Of a stretch of DNA of 64,000 nucleotides, positions 41,882 through 50,262 are shown piece after piece (position 1 is the stretch's first letter; every line of letters starts with the position of its first letter). The stretch is taken from positions 171,983-235,982 of the forward strand of contig CAZAQV010000008.1 in NCBI GenBank assembly GCA_964487255.1, read 5' to 3'. The position numbers and the translations under genes were made by a program. The notes beneath the pieces were generated by a model that saw only the letters and a program-made list of their open reading frames with translations, had not been told where the DNA came from and made no database searches. Origin of the DNA: CAZAQV01 sp964487255 (GTDB taxonomy: Bacteria > Myxococcota_A > Polyangia > Polyangiales > CAZAQV01).

Positions 41882-42834
41882 ATTAGGTTCTCCTCGACGA
41901 AAGGAATCCACGATTGCTCGTCGACGGATTTGGATTGGCCGTACCGCTTGTTCCACTCGCGTCGCCCGAGTCCGAGAAGACTTGGGTCGTTTGCGAGCCG
42001 TTCCACTGCCTGCCAGCTCTTCCACTCATCGCTGACCGACCAGTTCGGGTCACCGACATTCGCGTTGGGTAGTCGATAGTGAAACGTGGGGCGCGTGTTG
42101 ATCTTTTCGTTGTCGCCGACCACCTTGCGCACGCGTTCTTCACAGAGGTAGGTCAGCATTGGGAGCATGTCTAGATCACGATTGCGCGTGGGGTTGTGCA
42201 GCACGTATTCGTCGACCAGTTGTTCGATATTGGGCGCTTCTTGACCGAGGACGAGTGCAACGTATTCGTCTCCATGCGGGCGAATGTAAGGCATGACCTG
42301 TCGCGAGAGGTCGGTTTCGAACGCCTCTTTAATCCACGGTCGGAGCATGAAGAAGGCCTGCAGATGCGCGTGAATCACAGTAGCCGAAAGGTCGCGCAGC
42401 TCTGGGTTGAAATGCACCCCAAACGCGTAGAGAAGGCCATCTTGCGTGCCAGTGGCACCGCGCTTTCGCAGTTCATCGACTAGTGCGTCGACCGTGGACA
42501 GCTCGCTTTCCGGCAGGGGAGGGGTGACGATTTCGTAGGGAACGAGCGTGCTGGCGGCGCTGCGGATGGTTTCGAAACCGAGTCGCGCGAGGGTGAAGGA
42601 GTTGCTGTTCGGTTTCGCAGCGAGGTGTTCTGCTAGATCTTTGAGTGGTTTGCTGTCGAGTTCAACGCGAAACTCGCCGAGCGATGTGTCGACGTAATAC
42701 TCCAGGTCGTGACTCTTGCGGATGGAGCCGTCAAACATCGCTGCGGTCACCTCCGCGACGTCCTCGACATCGACGCCAGCGAACTCGATCTCGACGCCGA
42801 TTTTTCGCCTCTCGCTCGCGGATTGCGAGCTCAT
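41878..42834 (-). CDS. Amidoligase (Amidoligase_2, glutamine-synthetase-like fold)
   Basis: 318 residues. The N-terminal RKIGVEIEFAGVD carries the Glu pair used for metal/ATP binding in the amidoligase branch of the glutamine-synthetase/COOH-NH2 ligase fold. Further family marks are YVDTSLGEFRVELDS, TPPLPESEL, and GVHFNPELRDLSATVIHAHLQ with the conserved His. Amidoligases of this group are predicted to join an amino or carboxyl group to a peptide or amino acid, and are often encoded beside a class I glutamine amidotransferase, as here. It overlaps both neighbours by 4 bp (ATGA, TTGA). Substrate unknown. Confidence 0.9.
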   Translation of the reverse strand: MSSQSASERRKIGVEIEFAGVDVEDVAEVTAAMFDGSIRKSHDLEYYVDTSLGEFRVELDSKPLKDLAEHLAAKPNSNSFTLARLGFETIRSAASTLVPYEIVTPPLPESELSTVDALVDELRKRGATGTQDGLLYAFGVHFNPELRDLSATVIHAHLQAFFMLRPWIKEAFETDLSRQVMPYIRPHGDEYVALVLGQEAPNIEQLVDEYVLHNPTRNRDLDMLPMLTYLCEERVRKVVGDNEKINTRPTFHYRLPNANVGDPNWSVSDEWKSWQAVERLANDPSLLGLGRREWNKRYGQSKSVDEQSWIPFVEENLI

Positions 42835-43880
42835 GTGCCGCTTGCTGAGGCACCTGCGCTCGCGTTGAGCTCGATCCGAGTGCCTCGCTCACGAAGAGGC
42901 CGGCGAATGCGCTTGCCCACCTTGAAGGGCGGTGGTTTGTTTGGGTCACAGCGCGGACCGAAGCCAGTGGCGTCGAACCGGTAGCTGACCTCGCCGGTGC
43001 GTTCACCGTGGATCGCCTCGATGGTCACCTCGTGGCTTCCCGCGCGGGCAGGGCTACAGTAGCTTAGCAGGTAGAAGCGCTGCGTGTATCCGATGATGCT
43101 TTCGCTGATCACTTGGAAAGCTTGTGCGAGCGCCCCGCTGTCGGCGACCTTGACGTACCCGTTACGACCAATATCCGCCAACGTGTCTTCGTCAATTTCA
43201 TTGCCTACGCCGATCGCGAAGACGTCAAAGCCCGCATCGTTGATCGCGCCCCGCATCTCCCGTGCGGACACGCGCGCCGCGCGGTCAGTCCCGTCCGTGA
43301 AGACGACCAGTGTACCAAAGCGCAAGGGCGTATCGCCCTTGGCGAGTGCCTCATTGAGCACTTCGATTCCCGACACGATAGCTCCATTGAGGTTGGTGGA
43401 GGGGTCTTTGGCTCGAAATGAGCCGATCTGACCGGTCGGTGCACCGCCGCTACGAAACCGTGCGATGGGATGCAGTTTCTCAGAGCCATCGAACGCGTAG
43501 ACGGCGACCTTCTGGTGCTGTTCGAGTCGTGTCGTGAACTCGCGCGCAGCTGCTTGGATCTGCGGAACCTGATCGCTCTCGGTGACACTACCGCTCATGT
43601 CGACGAGGAGCAGTGTGTAGTGCTCGGCCGCAACTTCTTGGTTGACGATGGTTTGCTTGCTTTCGTCAACGGAGACGAGGCTGTCGTCTTCGTAGATTCG
43701 AAAGTCTTCGGCCTCGAGCCCTGAGACGGGTTCCCCGGCCTCAGTATCGACGGTAAAGAAAACGGCGACGTTGCTGGGGCGACGATATGCAGAGTCCACG
43801 AGGTTCAGGTCGAGGCTGGGACCACAAGCGATAACCAACGTGGCAAGGAGGCTCAACTGGGCGGTCATGGGAAGGTTCAT
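42831..43880 (-). CDS. VWA-domain lipoprotein
   Basis: Start at ATG 43880 gives 349 residues with lipobox VIAC (Cys19). Residues 88-270 form a von Willebrand A domain with a complete MIDAS: DMSGS (D94-S98), Thr in DPSTNLNGA, and Asp in VVFTDGTD. A shorter Ig-like strand region precedes it (FFTVDTEAGEPVSGLEAEDF). The C-terminal region is beta-rich. VWA domains bind ligands through Mg. It is the first gene of the operon with amidoligase and amidotransferase (4-bp overlap), an unusual partner that puts the system at the cell surface. Confidence 0.88.
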   Translation of the reverse strand: MNLPMTAQLSLLATLVIACGPSLDLNLVDSAYRRPSNVAVFFTVDTEAGEPVSGLEAEDFRIYEDDSLVSVDESKQTIVNQEVAAEHYTLLLVDMSGSVTESDQVPQIQAAAREFTTRLEQHQKVAVYAFDGSEKLHPIARFRSGGAPTGQIGSFRAKDPSTNLNGAIVSGIEVLNEALAKGDTPLRFGTLVVFTDGTDRAARVSAREMRGAINDAGFDVFAIGVGNEIDEDTLADIGRNGYVKVADSGALAQAFQVISESIIGYTQRFYLLSYCSPARAGSHEVTIEAIHGERTGEVSYRFDATGFGPRCDPNKPPPFKVGKRIRRPLRERGTRIELNASAGASASGT

Positions 43881-43922
43881 TTGATGGCCGTAGCATGTTG
43901 TGAAAGCCAACGGAAGAACGAA

Positions 43923-44861
43923 CTACATGGCTGGCGGGGGGCGTGAAATCTTCTTGCTGAGATCCGTAACCAATGCCGCATTGTTGATGTCGATCACGGG
44001 ATTGTTGTCGTATTGCTCCCACCACATCGACGAAGCAACATCCTTTGGTACCGCGAGCGCTTCGCGAATTTTTCGGTCGCTCGGCACAAAACGCCGTGCG
44101 GCAAGGCGTTCGATGCAGCGTGCAATCGTTCCCTGTAGGCCACAGACAAGAACGCCTGCATTTTCCGGTGTCAACGAGCCGGCCTCCAGGCCGCTCGCCT
44201 GTTCAAGTTGCTCAAGACGCTCGGGCAAGAAAAAGTCTTCGACACGACCCGTGTGGCCGGTCCAGTCGCTGGCTTCTCCTGCGCGTGACACCGTGGGGAA
44301 GTAGTGAAGTCCGTTTTCACGAGCTGCGCGTTCGAGTTCGTCGCGATGACAGAGGTCGGCCGGGTAGGATGCGCCGTGCAGCAGCAGCAAGTTCGACAAA
44401 GACGCATCTGGCCGAGAGAGGCGAAAGCTGCGAACCATGCTGACAAACGGTGCGATTCCAGTTCCAGCGGCAACAAGAACCTTGAGTGGTTTGCTGTCCC
44501 CGATGGTGTCCTCGAGAGTGAACTTTCCGACAGGCTTGCGCGTCACAAAAATTGGATCACCGACCTTGGTTTCCCAGAGTAGGTGAGTCAGCGGGTTATC
44601 GGACGCGGGGTTGCTCACGTAGCGCACGAAGAACTCGAGGCGCTGGCCCTCTTCGGGGGCGGACGCAATGGACATGGCGCGGCGTACGGATCCCAGTTCA
44701 GGTTGTCGGGTGTTGTTCAGTCCGAGTGCAACGTATTGTCCGGGCTGAAAGAAGCCTGTATCCGCAACAGGTTCGTCATACTGGGTCACAAAGGTGGCGA
44801 GCTGCGGGGTGTGGTCTCGGCGCTCGACGATGGTTGCGTTATAGACGAGTTGCTTTGCCAC
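43923..44861 (-). CDS. Ferredoxin-NADP reductase-type flavin oxidoreductase
   Basis: The FAD domain starts near NATIVERRDHTPQLATF and has PGQYVALGL and the flavin-binding RRAMSIASAP; the NADP half has VLVAAGTGIAPFVSMV and, near the end, VLVCGLQG. I set the start at GTG 44861 (312 residues), where the reductase fold begins, although the frame stays open upstream through an RCC1 remnant to 45245 and the longer fused protein cannot be excluded. Fpr-type reductases exchange electrons between NADPH and ferredoxin/flavodoxin in the cytosol, in defence against oxidative stress. The start has no clear ribosome site. Confidence 0.75.
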   Translation of the reverse strand: MAKQLVYNATIVERRDHTPQLATFVTQYDEPVADTGFFQPGQYVALGLNNTRQPELGSVRRAMSIASAPEEGQRLEFFVRYVSNPASDNPLTHLLWETKVGDPIFVTRKPVGKFTLEDTIGDSKPLKVLVAAGTGIAPFVSMVRSFRLSRPDASLSNLLLLHGASYPADLCHRDELERAARENGLHYFPTVSRAGEASDWTGHTGRVEDFFLPERLEQLEQASGLEAGSLTPENAGVLVCGLQGTIARCIERLAARRFVPSDRKIREALAVPKDVASSMWWEQYDNNPVIDINNAALVTDLSKKISRPPPAM

Positions 44862-45245
44862 CTCGCAATCATACGTAACTTGGGGGTGATTACCAGCCCC
44901 GTGCGGTGGCGCGCGAGTTACCTCTCCGGTACCGAGCTGCGCGCCAAGGTTGTAGCCCCAGCACCACATGTTGCCTTTGGAGTCGGCCGCACACGCGTGG
45001 AGGTGACCCGCATTGATTGCGACCAGGTCGCTCAGCCCTGACACAGGAACTGGGGACGTCTTGCATTTGCGATCGGCGCAGTTCTCGCCGTCGCTCGTTC
45101 CGTCTCCGAGTTGGCCGTAGTCGTTGTTACCCCAGTACACCATCGTCTCGTCCTGTCTTCGAGCACAAGTGAAATGAACTCGATCACGGTCCCAGCCGAG
45201 ATGTCCGCGATTGAACTCTTCGCCGGCAGATATGATGTCGTGCAT
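44862..45245 (-). pseudogene. RCC1-repeat protein remnant in frame with the flavin reductase
   Basis: About 100 codons read HFTCARRQDETMVYWGNNDYGQLGDGT and HACAADSKGNMWCWGYNLGAQLGTGE, two clear RCC1-type repeats (CA...DG..WCWGxNxxGQLG). No signal peptide, no start of a propeller and only two of the usual seven repeats are present; the upstream sequence turns into a fragment of another gene on the opposite strand. The frame runs without stop into the reductase gene. I read it as a broken RCC1 gene that became joined to the reductase, either a relic or a chimera. Confidence 0.7.
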
Positions 45246-45690
45246 CGCTGTGCGAATAGGTCGTACCGCCGTGAGTCACAGGGGCTGCCTTGCGGTTTGC
45301 AGCGAGTGAGCCAAGGCCTGGACTTGCGAGTCGGCGGTGCGCTGAAGGTCGAACTCAGTGCCGCGGCGGTGCGCTTTCAAGCGACGCTGAATGGCTCTGA
45401 TATTCCAGACGGTGCGTCCGCACTGCTCGCGCTACGGACACAACGCGCGGAGGGCGACACGGACGACGATGACGGGCAGTCAGACTGGCTCGAGATCAAC
45501 GTGCCTATCGACGACACGCTTCCGCTCTATATGACACGGAGGGGTCGGACCCTTACCAGATCAGGCTCGTCCCAGACGATTACGTCATCGCACGTGCCCC
45601 AACGACTTCAATTTGTAGTGCGCTGAAGCGACGTGGCACCAGGTTGCCTCACGAGAGGGGGCAGTTTCCGCCAGGAGGGTGTGTGTGTTC
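45207..45690 (+). pseudogene. Frameshifted fragment of a secreted repeat protein
   Basis: From about 45207 the plus strand reads ELFAGRYDVVHRCAN, then GLDLRVGGALKVELSAAAVR, FQATLNGSDIPDGASALLAL and LEINVPIDDTLPLYM. This matches the pattern 'AGxYDVxY ... LDLxxGGxLxVxLPAxxVxG' of extracellular repeat proteins frequent in Myxococcota. Near 45545 the frame breaks: the +1 frame continues with SDPYQIRLVPDDYVIARAP. The N-terminus of the original protein is absent and replaced by antisense RCC1 sequence. The fragment is not expected to give a working protein. Confidence 0.65.
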
Positions 45691-46029
45691 CATGATGCAC
45701 AACACACCAAGGACATTTTTACGAGTGATTCCAGTGCTTGGAACAGTATGTGCCTACGGAAAATCCGCCCAACTTGGAATTTGAACGCAGATGTGGTATA
45801 GTTTAAGTACATCGCGGATTTATTATGTTTTCCGCTTCGCGCATACGGAAGTCGCCTGACCGCCACCCGAGCTCGTAAGCGAAAAATGGTCCGAAACCGC
45901 AACGGAACACCGGCCGCCTGATTTGCACACTTGCGACCAAATCTCACGCAGCTTTTTGAAGCTCTGCGCCGGGGAGATGTGTGTCCGCCGGACCAGCACA
46001 ACGATCAGACATTACGAAAAGGAGACCAC
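45691..46029. other. Non-coding stretch after gene remnants
   Basis: No plausible gene is seen on either strand between the end of the remnants and the next gene. The stretch is more AT-rich than its surroundings around 45780-45830 and holds the promoter candidate listed separately. In-frame codons from 45931 precede the next gene, but their translation is unlike a protein N-terminus and an internal start with a good ribosome site is preferred. Confidence 0.55.
45774..45802 (+). promoter_or_regulatory. Candidate sigma-70-type promoter
   Basis: TTGGAA and TATAGT are separated by 17 bp in an AT-rich patch, close to the TTGACA-17-TATAAT consensus. It lies about 230 bp before the TTG start of the DUF3553-like gene and points toward it, which implies a long leader. 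Consensus match only. Confidence 0.45.
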
Positions 46030-47085
46030 TTGGAAAACGAAGCAAGCCAGACCGACAGCACGAACCTCACCCTAGAAGATCACAAACCCAACGCTCCGAA
46101 CCCGACACTTTATCGTCACTCGAAGCGAGACCAATGGGGCCTTGGTATCGTCGAGGAACGCTTTGACGATCGCGTTTCCCTGATCTTCCAAGATGGGCGA
46201 ATGCGCAAGTTCAAAAACGGTTTCTACCATCTGTTGGAAGCGGTGGATCGCCCCTACGATGTAACCGATCGCATCGTGACCAACCTGGAGTCTATGAGCG
46301 GCAAGAAGAAGAAGTCCGCCGCTCGCAAGAGTACCACCAAGCCCGTTTCGCTTGAGGAACAACTGGAGTTTTTCAGTGGTCTTTTCGCAGACGGATTCGT
46401 GGGAGAAGAATATATCAGTGAGCATCGCGGCGACGGCAGGAAACGCCCTCTCAAGCGTCATCGTGACGCCATCATCGAGCGCGCACAGACGCTCAATAAA
46501 TCCGGGTTCTCGAAGAGGCGACGGGCAGGCGAACACAAGGAGCTCTTCGACGAGATGGCGCATGTGCTCAACTCGACGGACCTCATTTCGCCCAAGGAGC
46601 GCAAGGGCTTCGCAAAGATCAAGCCAAAGCATCACGAAGCACTCGCGGACTCGCTCTTCGCGTTGCTCTACGGTGGTTCAGCATTCCATACTCGCTTTGA
46701 CGGTTGGGTACGCACCCTGGAATCGGCGATGGGCTCGACACCGAGTTGGGGGCTCGCGACCGCCTTGCTCGCCGCGGTGCATGCGGATGAACACTGCATT
46801 ATCAACCAAAAGACGGTTGCGACACAGGCGCAATGGATGGCGCCTGGCGTGGCTGTCGGGACGGTGCCCTCGGGCGTGCTTTACGAGCGGCTTCTCGGGA
46901 TGATTCAGAAAGTCAAGTCGTTCCTTGAGGAGCAAGACATGGAGCCGGCCGACATGTTTGATGTCGTCAACTTCATGGTGCTCACGCTCAAGCCAGCCGC
47001 GCGCAAGAAGATCCAGACGGCGCGTCGATCGCGAAAGTCGATCGCAAAAGTCGCGGCACAGGACCAGGCGCGCGAAGCTGCCTGA
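46030..47085 (+). CDS. DUF3553-like N-terminal domain protein of unknown function
   Basis: Start set at TTG 46030 because AAGGAGA lies 5 bases upstream; the product is 351 residues (384 from the ATG at 45931). The segment HSKRDQWGLGIVEERFDDRV ... DGRMRKFKNGF resembles small DUF3553-type beta domains that begin with a 'xWGxGxV' strand. After a Lys-rich linker comes a helical C-terminal domain of about 250 residues with no known motif (FDEMAHVLNSTDLISPKERK, WGLATALLAAVHADEHCIIN). The basic tail suggests nucleic-acid contact. It converges with the NYN gene, 15 bp apart. Confidence 0.75.
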   Translation: MENEASQTDSTNLTLEDHKPNAPNPTLYRHSKRDQWGLGIVEERFDDRVSLIFQDGRMRKFKNGFYHLLEAVDRPYDVTDRIVTNLESMSGKKKKSAARKSTTKPVSLEEQLEFFSGLFADGFVGEEYISEHRGDGRKRPLKRHRDAIIERAQTLNKSGFSKRRRAGEHKELFDEMAHVLNSTDLISPKERKGFAKIKPKHHEALADSLFALLYGGSAFHTRFDGWVRTLESAMGSTPSWGLATALLAAVHADEHCIINQKTVATQAQWMAPGVAVGTVPSGVLYERLLGMIQKVKSFLEEQDMEPADMFDVVNFMVLTLKPAARKKIQTARRSRKSIAKVAAQDQAREAA

Positions 47086-47100
47086 GCTCAAGTGCGGACT

Positions 47101-47883
47101 CTAGAGTTCGTCCACGAGTAGTTCACTCACGATGTACGTGCCGCTACGTTCGTCGTGAGATAGTTTGAGAAGACCACGTTTCTGCGCGTCCTCCAGTAAC
47201 CGGCTGAATGACGCGTAGCCGTGGTATTCTTCGTTAAACTGGGGTTGTTTCCGTTTCATCGTTTGTTTGAGCGTCGAGCTATGCAAGGTGCGGTTTTCGC
47301 GTTCAAGTGCGGCGGCTGCTTCCAGCAGTAGCTCAAGTGCCTCTTGTGCCAACTTGGTCATGCGGCCGCCCTTGGCCTTGCTTCTGGAGCGCTTCGGCTT
47401 CTTCGATCGGCGAACGAGGTCGTCGTAGAAAATAAACTCATCGCAACTGTCGACAAGAAGGGTGCTCGTTGAGCTTTTGATCCCGACGCAAATGGTATAG
47501 CGGTTGTTCTCGCGGAGTTGGGAGACCAATGGCGAGAAGTCTGAGTCGCCGGTTACCAGCACAAAAGTGTCGATGTGGGGCTTGCTGTGTGCGAGTTCAA
47601 GTGCGTCAACGACCATCTTGATGTCCGCGCTGTTCTTTCCAGTCATGTGTCGGCCAGGCATCTCGATGAGCTGCACAGCTGCCTCGTGAAGTGGCCGTTT
47701 GTAGCGTTCAAATCGGCTCCAGTCGGCGTAAGCTCGACGAGACAGGACGTTGCCTTTTTCCACCAAGCGCTTCTGGACAAGTGTGTAGTCGAAGTCGGGG
47801 CGCTTTCCCTTGCTGGCACCGATGGCGAGGTTTTCGAGGTCGATGAAGACTGCGATATTACTGATTCGGTTCGCTTCCGACAT
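47101..47883 (-). CDS. NYN-domain ribonuclease with C-terminal LOTUS/OST-HTH-like domain
   Basis: Start at ATG 47883 gives 260 residues. The NYN (PIN-like) nuclease domain has its acidic set: D15 in AVFIDLEN, Asp in KNSADIKMVVDAL, and D's in LVTGDSDFSPLV. The GRHMTGKNSADI motif is typical of LabA/DUF88 proteins. The C-terminal 75 residues (FNEEYHGYASFSRLLEDAQ ... LLKLSHDERSGTYIVS) match the winged-helix OST-HTH/LOTUS layout that binds RNA. It lies 10 bp after the metallohydrolase gene and closes the operon of the ligase and hydrolases. Predicted RNA-degrading enzyme; target unknown. Confidence 0.9.
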   Translation of the reverse strand: MSEANRISNIAVFIDLENLAIGASKGKRPDFDYTLVQKRLVEKGNVLSRRAYADWSRFERYKRPLHEAAVQLIEMPGRHMTGKNSADIKMVVDALELAHSKPHIDTFVLVTGDSDFSPLVSQLRENNRYTICVGIKSSTSTLLVDSCDEFIFYDDLVRRSKKPKRSRSKAKGGRMTKLAQEALELLLEAAAALERENRTLHSSTLKQTMKRKQPQFNEEYHGYASFSRLLEDAQKRGLLKLSHDERSGTYIVSELLVDEL

Positions 47884-47893
47884 GGCTCGGAGG

Positions 47894-48766
47894 CTAAGGG
47901 GCGGAGACTTCTTCTGCAAGGTAGAGAATGTCGCCTCCAACACTGACGTGCGGGTGCGGTAATACAGCGTAACAGTCTTTTCGGGCGCGGATCTCGCTCA
48001 AGCGATCGCGGCAAATGAGAGCGCCCTTCGCGATTTGCTCGAAGCCGTGGAAGGCGCGATCAAGCTCGAACGTTGCGGAGCGCTTTTGCAGAGCTTCGAT
48101 GACGCGCACGATCGTAGGCGGCGATGATTTGCGTTTGATCTCCGGAGGAAGGTGTTTAAGCAAGCCCGTCGCGTGCATGAAACGAAAGATGGTTTCGCGT
48201 GCTGCACGTGCGATAGTGGGGTCGAAATGTAGACCGCATTCGACGACAACCGATGGGATGCCTCGCTTGGCGAGGTAACCGATCATCACCTTGTCCTCGA
48301 GGCTATCCCATTGCTGGACGACGTATTCCGTCCCGAGGTGACTTGCGATCTTGAGCGACTTACCGCTGTCGACGCAGATGGCGAACGGCGGGGTTGGTTC
48401 GCTTGCGGAATGGACATCGAGCAGAAAATCGACATTTGCGATCGCGTCACGTAACTGCAGCACGCGGTGATGTTCGTAGCCCCAGGCTTCGCGAGCCAAG
48501 CGTCTTTCGAAGTCGAACTCCCAAAGCCGATTCAGATCATCGCCGTCTTGAGTGTGTCTTCGGTTGAAATTTAGAGCCTCGGGGTTGGCGTCGATAAGTG
48601 TCAGTGTTCCGCGGGACAGTCGTAGATCACCCTGTTGTAGTTCGCGTTCAATTTCCGCCATCGCTTGGGGACCGCAGTGTTCGTTGCCGTGGATGCCACC
48701 GACCACCGCGATGTGTGGCGAAGACTCGGCACCGTGTGCACTGTACGAACGAATCCCGCGAACCAT
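47894..48766 (-). CDS. Succinylglutamate desuccinylase/aspartoacylase-type metallohydrolase
   Basis: Start at ATG 48766, 2 bp after the ligase stop, gives 290 residues (a GTG at 48784 is an alternative). Zinc ligands of the M14/AstE-AspA fold are present: H26 and E29 in GGIHGNEHCGP, and H119 in LLDVHSAS. NPEALNFNRRHTQDGDDLNR is the substrate-binding R/N region of the family, and the catalytic Glu is in VVVECGLHFD. These enzymes release an acyl group or amino acid from N-acyl amino acids such as N-acetylaspartate or N-succinylglutamate. No arginine-degradation genes are near; the neighbours are a peptide ligase and an isoaspartyl peptidase. Confidence 0.9.
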   Translation of the reverse strand: MVRGIRSYSAHGAESSPHIAVVGGIHGNEHCGPQAMAEIERELQQGDLRLSRGTLTLIDANPEALNFNRRHTQDGDDLNRLWEFDFERRLAREAWGYEHHRVLQLRDAIANVDFLLDVHSASEPTPPFAICVDSGKSLKIASHLGTEYVVQQWDSLEDKVMIGYLAKRGIPSVVVECGLHFDPTIARAARETIFRFMHATGLLKHLPPEIKRKSSPPTIVRVIEALQKRSATFELDRAFHGFEQIAKGALICRDRLSEIRARKDCYAVLPHPHVSVGGDILYLAEEVSAP

Positions 48767-48768
48767 GT

Positions 48769-50262
48769 TTATGCTTTCTCGCACAGAATCTGCTGTGTAC
48801 GGTCGAACCAGCGTTGAGCTTCCTCGCGACTCTTTCCAATCGATGTAATTCCGAGTTTCCCGAACTGACTGAGGGCGCCCATGAAATGAAACAGCGTCCC
48901 ACTCTCGGTCCAGTTCTGGTAGTGCAGTTTTTCGATGGCTGCCACGTCGAGCAGGTCTTCGGGCAGCAGACCGACAAAACGCTCGTCTTTGAGGGAGTCG
49001 GTGGCCGTGTAGTACTGAGGCTCGCCGCGGTGTGTGAGGTATTGCCCGGTGCTCAGGTCGTAGTCGCCTTGTGTCATCATACGAAGCAACATCATCGGGT
49101 GCGTCGTCCCGCCCAAGCGCAGATTGATTTCGATGGCGCGTAGCTTCCAGTCACCGCCCTTGTCTCGAAGCGCCATGAAGTCTACGGCGAAGCGCCCAAG
49201 AGCCCCATGTGCGAGCAAGGCGTCGCCGACAGCTTGTGCGTTCTGCATGAGTTCGGCGCGGTAAACGTCATCGGCGGGGAAGCGGCAACCGGCGTAGACC
49301 TGGCCGTCGGGGCCCTCGACCAACTGGTCGTGGGTCGATACCGCTTCGACTTGCCCCAGAGGTGTGATGCGAAGCTGCGCGCTGGGCGCGCGGAGCTCGT
49401 CGGCCTCCAAGAACGCTTCGACAATGCCCTGTTCGCGCTCAAAGCGCGCTCGAAATGTATCCCAGTTGAGCGATGTGTCGGCGAAACGCATTCTTGGCAA
49501 TGCCGACGCGATCGCTCGGGGGAGGTTGCTCTCGTCGGGGTTCTGTTGCCGTAACGGAGAGAGGTCGATTACGGCGTTACCTTGTCCACTAAAGCCAGTG
49601 TTTTGTTTGACCACGACGCGATTGAGTGAGGGGTTTTCGCGATAGAGCTTGGCGACTGCATCGACGATGTCCGCTTCATCGCGCAGGTTCTCTTCGCCGG
49701 CGGGCATCGCCACACCCGCTTCGCGGAAAATGGCACGTGACCCACTTTTTGTACCTAGCCACAGTAAGTCCGGGTGCACGCCGTAAAGCGGGATTCCAAG
49801 TTGGATTGCGAGTTCCTGTTCTGCTTTTGAGACCGAGAAACACGTCAGGTGAGCCACGTCGGTCCGCAATAGATGCTTGATACGCGAAATGAGGCGGGGG
49901 CGTTGCAGGATTTTCTCGGTCAACGGCCGCGCCGAGGCATCGTAGGTAGAAAGCAAATGCAGTCGGCGACGCATGTGCGCAGCCGGTATTCCACCGATCA
50001 GCGAAAGAAAATAGTCGATGATGGCAGTGTCGATGGGGGTTGAGGTCAGGTAGATCACACGCACGCGCGGATAGCGGAGCAAGTTGAGTGAGAAGAGCAT
50101 CCGCTCTTCATAATGATGCAGACCGACGATTGAGCTGTCGCTCGCCCCCTCAAGCGAGAGCGATGGAAGTACGACCACGTCGTGCGCACCCGGAGCGTCC
50201 TGGTGAAGGGTTCGCCAGCGGTCGGCGAGCTGGCATTGAAGTTGTCCGAAAGAGTCATTCAC
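48769..50262 (-). CDS. ATP-grasp peptide ligase, PGM1-like
   Basis: 497 residues. The N-terminal pre-ATP-grasp domain has VVVLPSLSLEGASDSSIVGL and RVRVIYLTSTPID; the ATP-grasp core runs about 165-405 with the nucleotide Lys in VVVKQNTGFSGQGNAV and the metal-binding acidic/Asn set in RAIEINLRLGGTTHP. The C-terminal 70 residues (LHYQNWTESGTLFHFMGALS) resemble the C-terminal domain of the pheganomycin ligase PGM1 family. This enzyme class joins a carboxylate, activated as acyl phosphate, to an amine of an amino acid or peptide. It overlaps the isoaspartyl peptidase gene by 4 bp. Substrates unknown. Confidence 0.9.
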   Translation of the reverse strand: MNDSFGQLQCQLADRWRTLHQDAPGAHDVVVLPSLSLEGASDSSIVGLHHYEERMLFSLNLLRYPRVRVIYLTSTPIDTAIIDYFLSLIGGIPAAHMRRRLHLLSTYDASARPLTEKILQRPRLISRIKHLLRTDVAHLTCFSVSKAEQELAIQLGIPLYGVHPDLLWLGTKSGSRAIFREAGVAMPAGEENLRDEADIVDAVAKLYRENPSLNRVVVKQNTGFSGQGNAVIDLSPLRQQNPDESNLPRAIASALPRMRFADTSLNWDTFRARFEREQGIVEAFLEADELRAPSAQLRITPLGQVEAVSTHDQLVEGPDGQVYAGCRFPADDVYRAELMQNAQAVGDALLAHGALGRFAVDFMALRDKGGDWKLRAIEINLRLGGTTHPMMLLRMMTQGDYDLSTGQYLTHRGEPQYYTATDSLKDERFVGLLPEDLLDVAAIEKLHYQNWTESGTLFHFMGALSQFGKLGITSIGKSREEAQRWFDRTQQILCEKA

